NCBI RefSeq assembly: GCF_001423695.1
Contig: NZ_LMOZ01000003.1
Coordinates: forward strand, 744,070-808,069
DNA: 64,000 nt
Origin: Leifsonia sp. Leaf336
Lineage (GTDB): Bacteria > Actinomycetota > Actinomycetes > Actinomycetales > Microbacteriaceae
Direction: 5' to 3'
In this document: positions 1 to 8,248 of the stretch, piece after piece
Layout of the letters: each line of letters opens with the position of its first letter
How positions within the stretch are numbered: the stretch's first letter is position 1
Translations under genes and position numbers: made by a program
Notes under the pieces: model-generated
What the model was told of the DNA's origin: nothing
Seen by the model: the letters and a program-made list of their open reading frames with translations, nothing else
The model's database searches: none

Positions 1-2
1 GA

Positions 3-494
3 ATGCGAACCTTACGGACTAGGGCATTCCTGCTCCTGGCGGCGACAATGGCTGTCCTATCGCTGACGGGATGTTCGGACCCGTTCACAGGCACAATCAC
101 GTGGAGAGGCGGCACCTTCTACGCCAGAGAAACCGGCTCGTCCCGCGTGGACAATGGACGGATGTCTTTGACGCTTCGGCCCGACGGAACCGGCTTCGGT
201 GTGGACCTCCCGCGAGGGTATCGGAAGCCGTCAGACCGCCCGTGTACCCCGGTAACCGGCGAGAAGACCTACAGCGGCCGAATATCGTGGCACAGGGTGA
301 ACAACTTCCTGTTCGAGATAAAGTTCCCTGGCTCTCACTATGGGGTCGCGGCTCGACCAGAAAAGTTCGACGGGGACTGGACCGAGGCGCGCATCCAAGC
401 CTGCAACGGGACGGGCGGGTATTGGTCGGTGAAAATCGCATGCGGTCAACCGGGTCTCGTCAACAAGAAGATTCCATCCTGCGCGCGCTCGTAG
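3..494 (+). CDS. putative secreted lipoprotein
   Basis: The 163-residue product has a lipoprotein signal peptide: positively charged start, a hydrophobic stretch at about residues 8-20, and lipobox LTGC with the lipid-modified Cys near residue 24. The mature part is hydrophilic, with a C-terminal Cys pair (AIACGQ and IPSCA). I do not recognise a family. It is probably anchored to the outer face of the membrane. The start lies at the window edge, so the ribosome binding site and any upstream in-frame start cannot be seen. It is convergent with the frameshifted epimerase; a dispersed repeat fills the gap. Confidence 0.6.
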   Translation: MRTLRTRAFLLLAATMAVLSLTGCSDPFTGTITWRGGTFYARETGSSRVDNGRMSLTLRPDGTGFGVDLPRGYRKPSDRPCTPVTGEKTYSGRISWHRVNNFLFEIKFPGSHYGVAARPEKFDGDWTEARIQACNGTGGYWSVKIACGQPGLVNKKIPSCARS

Positions 495-546
495 GGCAGC
501 GCGAAGCGATGCCGCGACCCCGGCCCCGAGTGGGCTGCGACCGAGG
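493..546 (+). repeat. dispersed ~55-bp repeat, family 2, copy 1 (intergenic)
   Basis: Fills the gap between the convergent lipoprotein and epimerase genes. Aligned by eye with the reverse complement of 11474-11529, it matches at nearly 90% of positions, including the shared core GCGATGCCGCGACCCC. It contains a short inverted repeat (CGCG-N-CCGCG type). Function unknown; a REP-like element is possible. Confidence 0.6.
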
Positions 547-552
547 TTGGAG

Positions 553-1457
553 TCAGCGCGCGGGAACCGCGTCGAAATAGGCGCCGGACGCGAAGTCCTC
601 CAGCAGCGTCGGCCCGGTGGGCGTCCAGCCGTAGCGCTCGCGCGTGATCGCGCTGGAGGCCGGGATGTCCATGCCGAAGAACCGTCCGATCCAGCCGAAG
701 TGCCCGTCCACGTCCTCCGGCGCGATCGATTCGACCGGGAGGCCGAGACCGGTTCCGATCGCCTCGGCGATGTCGCGGGTCGGGATGCCCTCCTCGCCCA
801 CGGCGTGCACGCGCGCCGCCGGGTCGCCTGCTCGAGGGCGAGCCGGACGAGGTGCGCCGCGTCGAGGCGGTGCACGGCGGGCCAGCGGTTGCTGCCGTCG
901 CCGACGTAGCCGGCGACGCCCTTCTCGCGGGCGACCCGCACGAGCTCGGCGCTGAAGCCGTGGTCGCCGTGGCCGTGCACCGTCGGCGAGAACCGCAGCG
1001 CGACGGGCCGGACGCCGCGGTCGGCGTACTCGAACGCGAACGCCTCGCCTCCTCCACGTGGCGCGTCGGCGCCGATGTAGGGCGACGGGACGTCCTCGGT
1101 CAACACCTCACCCGGTCGGGCGACGATGCCGGAGGCGAAGAGGAACGGCCGGTCGGAGCCGGCGAGCGCGTCCCCGATCGTGGCGACGACGGCGCGCTCG
1201 GTGCGGCCGGCTCCGGCGTAGTCGGAGAAGTCGTGCTTGAAGCCGAGATGGATGACCGCGTCGGCAGCGGTGGCGCCCGACCGGATGCTCTCCAGGTCGT
1301 CGAGCGAGCCGGGCACCGGGGTGGCGCCGGTGGCGCGGATGCGCTCGGCGGAGGCGTCGGAGCGGGCGAGGCCGGTCACCTCGTGGCCGGCGGAGAGCAG
1401 TTCGGGGACGACGGCGGATCCGATCCAGCCGGATGCCCCGGTGACGAAGACGCGCAT
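553..1457 (-). pseudogene. NAD-dependent epimerase/dehydratase (SDR), frameshifted
   Basis: Extended-SDR protein with the N-terminal nucleotide-binding motif TGASGWIG. From ATG 1457 (GGAGGT six bases upstream) the frame is coherent through LVRLALEQA. The family sequence then continues in another frame as ARVHAVGEEGIPTRDIAEAIG and on to the stop at 553. One base appears missing (or two extra) near 815-835. This is either a real disruption or a sequencing error. If intact it would be about 300 residues, normal for NAD(P)-dependent oxidoreductases of this type. It is divergent from a TetR gene whose palindromes cover the shared promoter region, so it is the likely target of that regulator. Confidence 0.7.
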
Positions 1458-1490
1458 GGGAATGACCTCCAGAGTCGGTGGTGTTCGCAT

Positions 1491-1524
1491 TGATGTCAGT
1501 GACTGTCGTCAGTGACTGACATCA
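1491..1524. promoter_or_regulatory. near-perfect 34-bp palindrome, probable TetR operator
   Basis: The outer arms TGATGTCAGT and ACTGACATCA are exact inverse complements and most inner positions also pair. It lies 34 bp upstream of the epimerase start and so probably covers its promoter. Its place between the epimerase and the divergent tetR suggests it is the operator of that regulator. Confidence 0.6.
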
Positions 1525-1534
1525 CGATAGCACC

Positions 1535-1553
1535 GATGACAGCAACTGTCATC
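1535..1553. promoter_or_regulatory. second palindrome overlapping the tetR -35 region
   Basis: GATGACAG-CAA-CTGTCATC is a perfect 8-bp inverted repeat. It shares the TGACA/TGTCA half-site with the 1491-1524 palindrome. It overlaps the likely -35 of the tetR promoter (-10 TACACT at 1571-1576), so autorepression is expected. Confidence 0.55.
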
Positions 1554-1582
1554 ACGTCTTCCGAAGCCGCTACACTTGCGGC

Positions 1583-2143
1583 GTGGGACGCTGGACACCG
1601 GACGCGCGCGGCCGCCTCGAGAAGGCGGCCATCGAGCTGTACGCCGAGCGCGGCTTCGAAGGCACGACCGTCGCCGACATCGCGGAGCGCGCCGGCGTCA
1701 CCGAGCGCACCTTCTTCCGGCACTACGCCGACAAGCGCGAAGTCCTCTTCGCCGGCTCGTCCGCGATGCAGGAGGCAGTGCTCGCGGCGATCGCCGCGGC
1801 GCCGGCCGACGCGCCGCCGTTCGCGGTCGCGGCCGACGGGATGCGGGCCGCCGCCGCGCTCATCGACAGCCGCGGTGCGGACTTCCCGCGCCGGCGCTCC
1901 GCAGTCATCGCTGCGAATCCGAGCCTCCAGGAGCGCGAGCTGCTCAAGCTGGCCTCCCTCGCCACCGCTAGCGGCGAGGCGCTGCGCGCCCGCGGCGTCG
2001 CCGAACCGGCGGCCAGCCTGGCGGGCCAGGCCGCGGTCGGCGCCTTCCACGTGGGCTTCGCCCAGTGGATCGCCGGCCCCGCCGACGCGACCCTGACCTC
2101 CCACGTCGAGCAGGCGCTGCGCACCCTCCCGACCCTCGCCTGA
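1583..2143 (+). CDS. TetR/AcrR family transcriptional regulator
   Basis: 186 residues. The N-terminal helix-turn-helix is clear (GTTVADIAERAGVTERTFFRHYADKREVLF, about residues 29-58), followed by an alpha-helical ligand domain typical of short TetR repressors. The GTG start sits six bases after TACACT, so the mRNA is probably leaderless. Two palindromes lie in the 125-bp gap to the divergent epimerase gene, which is the obvious target. The inducing ligand cannot be inferred. Confidence 0.88.
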   Translation: MGRWTPDARGRLEKAAIELYAERGFEGTTVADIAERAGVTERTFFRHYADKREVLFAGSSAMQEAVLAAIAAAPADAPPFAVAADGMRAAAALIDSRGADFPRRRSAVIAANPSLQERELLKLASLATASGEALRARGVAEPAASLAGQAAVGAFHVGFAQWIAGPADATLTSHVEQALRTLPTLA

Positions 2144-2155
2144 GATCGTCCGGGG

Positions 2156-3148
2156 CTACCCGAGAACGGAGTCGATCGCGGCGAGCTCGTCCGCGGTGAG
2201 AGCGGGCGCACGCAGGGCGCCGAGGTTCTGCTCGAGCTGCGCGACACTGCTCGCGCCGATGATCGCCGACACGACGACCGGTTCGCGCAGCACCCACTGC
2301 AGCGCGAGCTGCGCGAGGCTCTGCCCGCGCCCGGTTGCGATCTCGTTCAGCGCGCGCACCGTCGTCAGCACGTCGTCCGTGAGGTCCGACTCGTGCAGGA
2401 AGACGCTCGTGACGGCGCGCGACCCCTCCGGCACGCCGTTCAGGTAGCGGTCGGTGAGCATGCCCTGGGCGAGCGGCGAGTAGACGATCGCGGCCGCGCC
2501 GGCGTCCTCCACCGCATCGAGGACGCCCTCCTCAGGAGTGCGGTCGAACATCGAGTAGCGCGGCTGGTGCAGCAGCAGCGGCGTGCCGCCGGCGGCGAGC
2601 AGCCCGGCGGCCGCCTCCGTCTGGGCCGCGTCGTAGTTGGAGACGCCCGTGTAGAGCGCTTTGCCCTGGGCGACGGCGGTCGTCAGCGCGCCCATCGACT
2701 CCTCGAGCGGCGTCTCGGCGTCGGGGCGGTGATGGTAGAACACGTCGACGTAGTCGAGCCCGAGTCGCTGGAGGCTCTGGTCGAGCGACGACAGCAGCGA
2801 CTTGCGGGAGCCCCACTCGCCGTACGGGCCGGGCCACATCAGGTAACCGGCTTTGGTGGACACCACGATCTCATCGCGATACGCCTTGAGGTCGGTGGCG
2901 AGGATACGGCCGAAGAACTCCTCGGCGGCCCCGGGAGGCGGCCCGTAGTTGTTGGCGAGGTCGAAATGCGTCACGCCCAGGTCGAACGCACGCAGCACGA
3001 TCGCGCGCTGCGTGTCGAAGGCGCGGGCCGTGCCGAAGTTCTGCCAGAGGCCGAGTGACAGCGGAGGCAGCCGGAGCCCGCTGCGTCCGGCGCGGCGGTA
3101 GGGCATCGAGTCGTAGCGGGCGGGATCGGCGACGAAATCAGAGGGCAT
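2156..3148 (-). CDS. aldo/keto reductase (YghZ/GPR-like)
   Basis: 330 residues; an NADPH-dependent aldo/keto reductase of the (beta/alpha)8 type. It resembles the L-glyceraldehyde-3-phosphate reductase group (start with SMPYRRAGRSGLRLPPLSLGLW). Catalytic residues are visible: Asp in HFDLANNYG, Lys in VVSTKAGY and His in DVFYHHRPD. The C-terminal cofactor-binding part contains IIGASS. ATG 3148 lies seven bases after TAGGCT (3156-3161 on the minus strand), so the message is probably leaderless. The physiological substrate is unknown. Confidence 0.85.
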   Translation of the reverse strand: MPSDFVADPARYDSMPYRRAGRSGLRLPPLSLGLWQNFGTARAFDTQRAIVLRAFDLGVTHFDLANNYGPPPGAAEEFFGRILATDLKAYRDEIVVSTKAGYLMWPGPYGEWGSRKSLLSSLDQSLQRLGLDYVDVFYHHRPDAETPLEESMGALTTAVAQGKALYTGVSNYDAAQTEAAAGLLAAGGTPLLLHQPRYSMFDRTPEEGVLDAVEDAGAAAIVYSPLAQGMLTDRYLNGVPEGSRAVTSVFLHESDLTDDVLTTVRALNEIATGRGQSLAQLALQWVLREPVVVSAIIGASSVAQLEQNLGALRAPALTADELAAIDSVLG

Positions 3149-3207
3149 GGCGACCAGCCTAGGGGCGCGCGTGCGACATGTCGGCGCCTTTGAGTACCAT
3201 GCCTGCC

Positions 3208-4152
3208 ATGGACACCATCGAGTGGCTCCTCGACTCCGATCCGAGTATCCGCTGGCAGGTGCTGCGCGACCTCGCCGGGGCGTCCGACGAGACCGTCGCC
3301 GCCGAGCGCGACCGCGTCGCCACAGAAGGCTGGGGCGCGCACCTGCTCGACCTGCAGGGCCCGGACGGCAACTGGGACGGCGGGGTCTACCGGCCCGGCT
3401 GGGCGCAGGAGGACCGGCCGTTCTTCGACGCCTGGACCGCGACCCACTTCGTCCTCCAGCAGCTCGTGGAGTTCGGCGTCGACCCCCGGCACCCGCGCGC
3501 GCTCGAGGCGGTGTCGCACGTGCGCGATCACGTGCGCTGGGATCACGGAGGCGAGCCCTACTTCGACGGCGAGGTCGAGCCCTGCATCAACGGTGTGGTG
3601 CTGTCGGTCGCCTCGTACTTCGGGCAGGACGGCTCCCGCGCGGCCTCGACCTTGGCCGGTGGCCGGCTCGAGGACGGCGCCTGGAACTGCTGGGCCGAGT
3701 ACGGCGCGCGCGTCTCGTCCTTCCACTCGACGATCTGCGCCGTCGAAGGTCTGGCGGCGTGGCAGGCGACGGGACGAGCGGACGCGGACTCGGCGGACGC
3801 GCTGCGATCGGGCGACGAGTACCTCCTGGCCCGCGGCCTCTTCCGCCGGCTGAGCACGGGCGACGTCGCCGACCCGCGGATGACGATGCTGAGCAGTCCC
3901 GTGCGCTGGTTCCACGACATCCTGCGCGGGCTCGAGCATTTCCGCAGCGTCGACCGCCGCGACCCGCGACTTCAGGAGGCCGTGGAGCTGCTGCGGTCGA
4001 AGGCCGACGCCGACGGCCGCTGGAACCTCGAGAACCGGCACGAGGGCCCCACCTGGAACGACTTCGGCGACAACGAGGGCATGCCCAGTCGCTGGGTCAC
4101 CCTGCGCGCCCTGCGCGTCCTCCGCTGGTGGGACGCCGCGCCACCAGAGTGA
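3208..4152 (+). CDS. squalene cyclase-like alpha/alpha-barrel protein
   Basis: About 314 residues. It resembles prokaryotic proteins with terpene cyclase/prenyltransferase-type repeats: GPDGNWDGGVY near the N-terminus, DGRWNLENRHEG near the C-terminus, and a Trp/Asp-rich helical pattern between them. It lacks the DXDD motif of true squalene-hopene cyclases and is half their length, so cyclase activity is not supported. ATG 3208 is chosen over 3178 and 3199 because TACCAT (3195-3200) lies seven bases upstream, fitting the leaderless pattern of this window. It is convergent with the rimK-like gene, with almost no gap. Confidence 0.6.
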   Translation: MDTIEWLLDSDPSIRWQVLRDLAGASDETVAAERDRVATEGWGAHLLDLQGPDGNWDGGVYRPGWAQEDRPFFDAWTATHFVLQQLVEFGVDPRHPRALEAVSHVRDHVRWDHGGEPYFDGEVEPCINGVVLSVASYFGQDGSRAASTLAGGRLEDGAWNCWAEYGARVSSFHSTICAVEGLAAWQATGRADADSADALRSGDEYLLARGLFRRLSTGDVADPRMTMLSSPVRWFHDILRGLEHFRSVDRRDPRLQEAVELLRSKADADGRWNLENRHEGPTWNDFGDNEGMPSRWVTLRALRVLRWWDAAPPE

Positions 4153-4167
4153 CGCAGGCCGCTACGG

Positions 4168-5358
4168 TCACGCCTCGACCAGCGGCTCCTTCGGCAGGCG
4201 ACGCACCTTCTGGCGACGCTTGCGGCGGTCGGGGATCATCGAGCGCATCTCCTCCAGCTTGCCGAAGCAGAGCAGCCGGTCACCAGCCTGCAGCTCGACG
4301 CCGCTGCGCGGGTTCGGGATCACCGTCGCGCCACGGTGCAGGGTCAGCACCGTGATGTCGCGGTCCCACAGCCCCGACTCCTTGATGGTTTTGCCGATCA
4401 GGTCGGCGTTGCCGTGCACGAGCAGCTCGGCCACGCCGTAGCCGCGCGAGACGCTCAGGCGCTGCCGCACGTCGATCTCGGGGAACGCCACCTGGTTGTC
4501 GATGAAGTCGATGATCGCGCCGGCGACGTCGAGGCCGGTCGCGCGCTCGATCCCCTCCAGGCCGGGGGAGGAGTTGACCTCCATCACCAGCGGGCCTTCG
4601 TGGCCTTCGAGCATGTCGACGCCGGCGACGCGGAGGCCCATGATCTGCGCCGAGCGCACCGCGGCCTCCTCGTACTCGGGCGTCAGCTCCACCTTCTCGA
4701 CCGTGCCGCCGCGGTGGACGTTGGAGCGGAACTCGTCGCCGCTCGCGACCCGGCGCATCGCCGCGACGACGCGGTCTCCGACCACGAGGGCGCGGATGTC
4801 GCGACCGCGGCTCTCGGAGATGAAGCTCTGGATGAGGACGTTCTGCTTGGTCGAGTGCAGGGTCTCGACGATCGACTCGGCGATCTTCGCCTCCGGGGCG
4901 AGGATGACGCCGATGCCCTGCGTGCCCTCCAGCAGCTTGATGACGACCGGCGCCCCGCCAACCTGCTCGATCGCCATGCGCACGTCGGCGCGGCTGTTCA
5001 CGAACGTGGTCGCCGGCATGCCGATGTTGTGACGGGAGAGGATCTGGTTGGCACGCAGCTTGTCGCGCGAGTTGGTGATCCCGTTGGCCGTGTTGGGGGT
5101 GTAGACGTCCATCTGCTCGAACTGCCGCACGACCGCGGTGCCGTAGTACGTGATCGAGTTGCCGATGCGCGGCAGCACCGCGTCGTAGTCCGACAGCAGG
5201 CGACCCCGGTACTGCAGGTCGGGCTCTTCTCCCGAGAGGTCGATCGCGAACCGCAGGGTGTTGAGGACCTTGACGGTGTGGCCGCGGTCCCGGGCCGCGG
5301 CGCGCAGGCGCTGGGTCGAGTACGCGTGCGGAGCGCGAGAGAGGATGGCGAGCTTCAT
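4168..5358 (-). CDS. rimK: RimK-like ATP-grasp ligase with C-terminal TrkA-C (RCK_C) domain
   Basis: 396 residues. Residues 1-90 form the RimK-type N-terminal domain (MKLAILSRAPHAYSTQRL). The ATP-grasp fold spans about 95-290 with GGAPVVIKLLEGTQGIGV and the metal-binding MEVNSSPGLEG. RimK ligases add glutamate to protein C-termini (ribosomal protein S6 in E. coli). About residues 305-385 look like a TrkA-C domain (GYGVAELLVHGNADLIGKTIKESGLWDRDITVLTLHRG), which binds small ligands in ion-channel regulators. It is divergent from a RimB-like protease gene with 25 bp between the two starts. The true acceptor protein is unknown. Confidence 0.82.
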   Translation of the reverse strand: MKLAILSRAPHAYSTQRLRAAARDRGHTVKVLNTLRFAIDLSGEEPDLQYRGRLLSDYDAVLPRIGNSITYYGTAVVRQFEQMDVYTPNTANGITNSRDKLRANQILSRHNIGMPATTFVNSRADVRMAIEQVGGAPVVIKLLEGTQGIGVILAPEAKIAESIVETLHSTKQNVLIQSFISESRGRDIRALVVGDRVVAAMRRVASGDEFRSNVHRGGTVEKVELTPEYEEAAVRSAQIMGLRVAGVDMLEGHEGPLVMEVNSSPGLEGIERATGLDVAGAIIDFIDNQVAFPEIDVRQRLSVSRGYGVAELLVHGNADLIGKTIKESGLWDRDITVLTLHRGATVIPNPRSGVELQAGDRLLCFGKLEEMRSMIPDRRKRRQKVRRLPKEPLVEA

Positions 5359-5383
5359 CGATGGATCCTGCAAAGATAGGGGG

Positions 5384-5860
5384 ATGGCCGGTGACCTCCA
5401 TTCAAACACCCTGGTCGTGGGGTGGCGTGAATGGGCGAGCCTGCCCAGCATCGGCATTCCGTGGATCAAAGTCAAGGTCGACACCGGAGCACGCAGTTCG
5501 GCCCTGCACGCGTTCGATCTGGAGGAGCTGCCCGGCGACCGGGTGCGCTTCACGGTGCACCCCTGGCAGGACGCCGACAGCGATGCCACCGTCGTCGAGC
5601 GCCCCATCCACGACCGCCGCGTCGTGCGCAGCTCCTCCGGCCACACGGAGGAGCGGATCGTGGTGCTGCTCGAACTCTCGCTCGGCGCGCAGACCGTGCT
5701 CGCCGAGACCACGCTGAGCAACCGCGACCAGATGGGGTTCCGGATGCTCGTGGGCAGGGAAGCCCTCCGCCAGGGCTTCGTCGTCGACCCCGGTCGCTCG
5801 TTCCTCGCGGGGCGGGCGCCGCGGGAGGTGCGTCGGCGTAATCGAGGACGCTCGGTGTAG
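5384..5860 (+). CDS. RimB-like retropepsin-type protease (ATP-dependent zinc protease family)
   Basis: 158 residues. The motif VDTGARSSALHA (Asp near residue 33) is the DTG signature of the retropepsin-like family that includes RimB, the protease known to trim glutamate chains made by RimK. The divergent rimK-like gene supports this role. ATG 5384 is chosen because it lies just upstream of the conserved region and cannot overlap the divergent gene. The 25-bp gap means each promoter must lie at least partly within the opposite gene. The stop is three bases before the MFS gene, so the two are probably cotranscribed. Confidence 0.78.
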   Translation: MAGDLHSNTLVVGWREWASLPSIGIPWIKVKVDTGARSSALHAFDLEELPGDRVRFTVHPWQDADSDATVVERPIHDRRVVRSSSGHTEERIVVLLELSLGAQTVLAETTLSNRDQMGFRMLVGREALRQGFVVDPGRSFLAGRAPREVRRRNRGRSV

Positions 5861-5863
5861 CGG

Positions 5864-7267
5864 GTGACCCGCACCGCCGTCTCGTTCAGCCGCGGCCTCG
5901 CGCTGCTGGTCGCCGCGACGTTCTTCATGGAGAACCTCGACGGCACGATCATCCAGACCGCCGCACCCACGATGGCGCGCGAGTTCGGCGTGGCGCCGGC
6001 CGACGTGAGCGTCGCGATGGTCGCCTACCTCCTCGCCGTCGCCGCCGGCATCCCGGCCACCGGCTGGCTGTCGCGGCGGCTGGGCATCCGTCCGGTGCTG
6101 ATCACCGCGATCGTCGTCTTCACCGCGGCGTCGCTGCTGTGCGCGTTCGCGCCCTCGCTGACGCTGCTGACCGTCGCGCGCGTGCTGCAGGGCATCGGCG
6201 GCGCGCTCATGGTGCCGGTGGGGAGGCTCGCGGTGCTGCGCGACATCGACCCGGTCGACCTGCTCGACGCGATCGCGTACCTCACCTGGCCCGCGCTCAT
6301 CGCGCCGGTGATCGCCCCGGCGCTCGGCGGCATCCTCTCTGACACGGTCGGCTGGCGCTGGATCTTCCTGATCAACCTCCCGCTCGGCATCGCGGCCTTC
6401 GTGGCGGGGCTCGTCCTGGTGCCGAAGACCATCCGCGAGCCCGGCCTCCGCTTCGACGGCCGTGGTTATGCGGCGATCGCGCTCGCCCTGGTGCTGCTGA
6501 CGGCCGGAGCGGAGGGGCTCAGCGCCGAGGACGCCCGGTTCCAGCTCGCCGGCGGCGCCGCGATCCTCGTCGCGATCGCGATCGGCTGGGTCGCCATCGG
6601 CTCGTCGCGCGGCAGGGAGCACGCGCTCTTCGACTGGAGTGTTCTGCGCCTCCACTCGTTCCGCGCCGGCAACATCAGCGGCGGCGTGTACCGCATGATC
6701 ATCACCGGGGCGCCGTTCCTGTTCACGCTGCTGTTCCAGCTCGCCTACGGGTGGAGCGCGACGGTCGCCGGCCTCACCGTCATCGCGATCTTCGTCGGCA
6801 ACCTGGCGATCAAACCGTTCACGACCCCGCTGATCCGGAGGTTCGGCTTCCGCACCGTGCTGATCTGGTCGAACCTGCTCGGGATGCTGGTGCTGGCCGC
6901 GTTCGTCGGCATCGGCCCGGCGGCGCCGCTGCCGGTGCTGCTCCTGCTGCTGGTGGCGAGCGGCGTGTTCCGGTCGATCGGCTTCAGCGCGTACAACACG
7001 CTCCAGTTCGCCGACGTGGAGGCCGCCGACACGAACAACGCGAACACCCTGGCCTCCGCGCTGCAGCAGGTCGCGACCGCGCTGGGCCTGGCGGTCGTGG
7101 CGGTGTTCGTGCGCGCCTCCACCGCGGTGGCGGAGGGCGTCACCGGCTCACCGCTGCCGGGCTACCACTGGGCGTTCGCGCTCGCCGCGGCACTGCTGCT
7201 GATCCCGCTCGGGGGCGCCTTCCTGCTCCCGCACGACGCGGGCGCCCGCGCCACCGCGCGCCGCTGA
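5864..7267 (+). CDS. MFS transporter, DHA2 (14-TM) drug-efflux family
   Basis: 467 residues with repeated hydrophobic segments. Family marks: ENLDGTIIQTAAPTMAREFG in TM1, GWLSRRLGIRPVL (motif A region without its usual Asp) and the TM5 antiporter stretch APVIAPALGGILSD. Proton-coupled export of drugs or other hydrophobic compounds is the usual role; the substrate cannot be read from the sequence. The GTG start lies three bases after the RimB-like gene, suggesting one transcript. A hairpin repeat follows the stop immediately. Confidence 0.85.
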   Translation: MTRTAVSFSRGLALLVAATFFMENLDGTIIQTAAPTMAREFGVAPADVSVAMVAYLLAVAAGIPATGWLSRRLGIRPVLITAIVVFTAASLLCAFAPSLTLLTVARVLQGIGGALMVPVGRLAVLRDIDPVDLLDAIAYLTWPALIAPVIAPALGGILSDTVGWRWIFLINLPLGIAAFVAGLVLVPKTIREPGLRFDGRGYAAIALALVLLTAGAEGLSAEDARFQLAGGAAILVAIAIGWVAIGSSRGREHALFDWSVLRLHSFRAGNISGGVYRMIITGAPFLFTLLFQLAYGWSATVAGLTVIAIFVGNLAIKPFTTPLIRRFGFRTVLIWSNLLGMLVLAAFVGIGPAAPLPVLLLLLVASGVFRSIGFSAYNTLQFADVEAADTNNANTLASALQQVATALGLAVVAVFVRASTAVAEGVTGSPLPGYHWAFALAAALLLIPLGGAFLLPHDAGARATARR

Positions 7268-7272
7268 CCCAG

Positions 7273-7331
7273 CCGAAGGGCACGTTGTTGTCCCCTTCGC
7301 GCGTCGAGGGGGACAACAACGTGCCCCTCGA
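7273..7331. repeat. palindromic repeat family 1, copy A
   Basis: Perfect 18-bp inverted arms at 7278-7295 and 7309-7326 (GGGCACGTTGTTGTCCCC and its complement) around a 13-base loop. Similar palindromes occur at about 7523, 23068 and 41727. It lies between the convergent MFS and 34-codon genes and may act as a bidirectional terminator, although no T-tract follows. Confidence 0.8.
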
Positions 7332-7348
7332 CGCGCCTGTCGGGAGGT

Positions 7349-7453
7349 TCAGCGGAGGCGGTTCTCCTCTTCGCGTTCGAGGCGCTCCTTCTCGGCGTCC
7401 TTCGCCTCCTGCTCCTTCTGGATCTCCTCTTCGCGAGGCGTCTTGTTCGTCAC
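7349..7453 (-). CDS. small highly charged helical protein (34 aa)
   Basis: Short gene with GTG at 7453 preceded by GGAGGAG five bases upstream. The product is very rich in Glu, Lys and Arg (PREEEIQKEQEAKDAEKERL) and should form one long amphipathic or charged helix. No family is recognised. Support comes from the strong ribosome binding site, the coherent composition, and a position bounded by two palindromic repeats. Alternative: non-coding sequence with a chance reading frame. Confidence 0.5.
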   Translation of the reverse strand: MTNKTPREEEIQKEQEAKDAEKERLEREEENRLR

Positions 7454-7522
7454 GTCGCTCCTCCGTCCGCTCAGCGGTACCCGCACCCTATCCCGGCGCC
7501 TGCACCGGCGAACAGTCCGTTC

Positions 7523-7579
7523 GAAGGGCACGTCGTTGTCCCCTTCGCGGCCCGAGGGCGACAACGACGTGCCCCTCGG
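7523..7579. repeat. palindromic repeat family 1, copy B
   Basis: Arms GGGCACGTCGTTGTC (7526-7540) and its exact complement (7560-7574) flank a 19-base loop. It lies just past the 3' end of the leftward tetR gene (stop at 7596) and upstream of the 34-codon gene, where a terminator would be expected. Confidence 0.78.
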
Positions 7580-7595
7580 CCGAGGAGCGCGCGGT

Positions 7596-8174
7596 CTACG
7601 CCGGGCGCGGGCCGAGCGTCAGATCCACGAGCCGCTCAGGGAGGCCGGGGTCGGCGGGGGTGCGCGCCAGCGCGCGCAGCATGATCGCGCCGATGAGGGC
7701 CTCGCTGACCTCGTCGACGGGGAGGTCGGCCCGCACCTCTCCGGAGTCGCGGGCGGCGCGCAGCCGCGGCGCGAACAACCGCGGGTCGGCGAGCGACTCG
7801 CGTAGCCGTTGCGCGACCTCGGCGTTCTCGGACGCCGCGGCGATCAACGACCGGAACAGGCCCTCCCCGGCCGGGCTGTCCAGCACGCTTTCCACCGCGG
7901 CGAGCCACGCGATCAGGTCGGCGCGCAGGTCGCCGCTGTCGGGCACGGCGAAGCGCTCGGGCAGCAGCATCCCCTCGAGGAGGCAGTCGGCGATGAGCGC
8001 GCTCTTGCCCGACCACCACCGGTAGACGGTCTGCTTGCCGACGCCGGCGCGCGCGGCGATGCCCTCGATGCTGAGGTGGTCGTAGCCGCGTTCGGCGAAG
8101 AGCGCCGCCGTCGCCTCGAGGATCGCGACGCGCGCGGCCTCGCTGCGCACGGCTCCCCGTCGACCTTCAGGCAT
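7596..8174 (-). CDS. TetR/AcrR family regulator of the MMPL exporter
   Basis: 192 residues. HTH at about residues 30-52 (LSIEGIAARAGVGKQTVYRWW), a helix type common in TetR proteins with a TetR_C_11-like ligand domain. It is divergent from an MMPL exporter 75 bp away, the usual arrangement of a repressor with its efflux target. ATG 8174 is preferred over GTG 8180 because TAGGCT (8181-8186, minus strand) lies six bases upstream, giving a leaderless message. Confidence 0.85.
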   Translation of the reverse strand: MPEGRRGAVRSEAARVAILEATAALFAERGYDHLSIEGIAARAGVGKQTVYRWWSGKSALIADCLLEGMLLPERFAVPDSGDLRADLIAWLAAVESVLDSPAGEGLFRSLIAAASENAEVAQRLRESLADPRLFAPRLRAARDSGEVRADLPVDEVSEALIGAIMLRALARTPADPGLPERLVDLTLGPRPA

Positions 8175-8194
8175 GCTCACAGCCTACATACATT

Positions 8195-8212
8195 CAACGA
8201 GACGGACCGTTG
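8195..8212. promoter_or_regulatory. inverted repeat in tetR-MMPL divergent promoter
   Basis: CAACG-N8-CGTTG, with an inner ACGGACCGT mini-palindrome. It sits between the expected -35 and -10 of the leftward tetR gene, 37 bp before the MMPL start, so a bound repressor could block both. Arms are short, so this is tentative. Confidence 0.45.
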
Positions 8213-8248
8213 CGTATTCTTCTCGGCGGGACGTCGAAAGGACCGCAC

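Noticed and set aside
5402-6655. 417-codon leftward frame antisense to rimB-like and MFS genes
   Set aside because: No recognisable domain; the composition mirrors the opposite strand genes.
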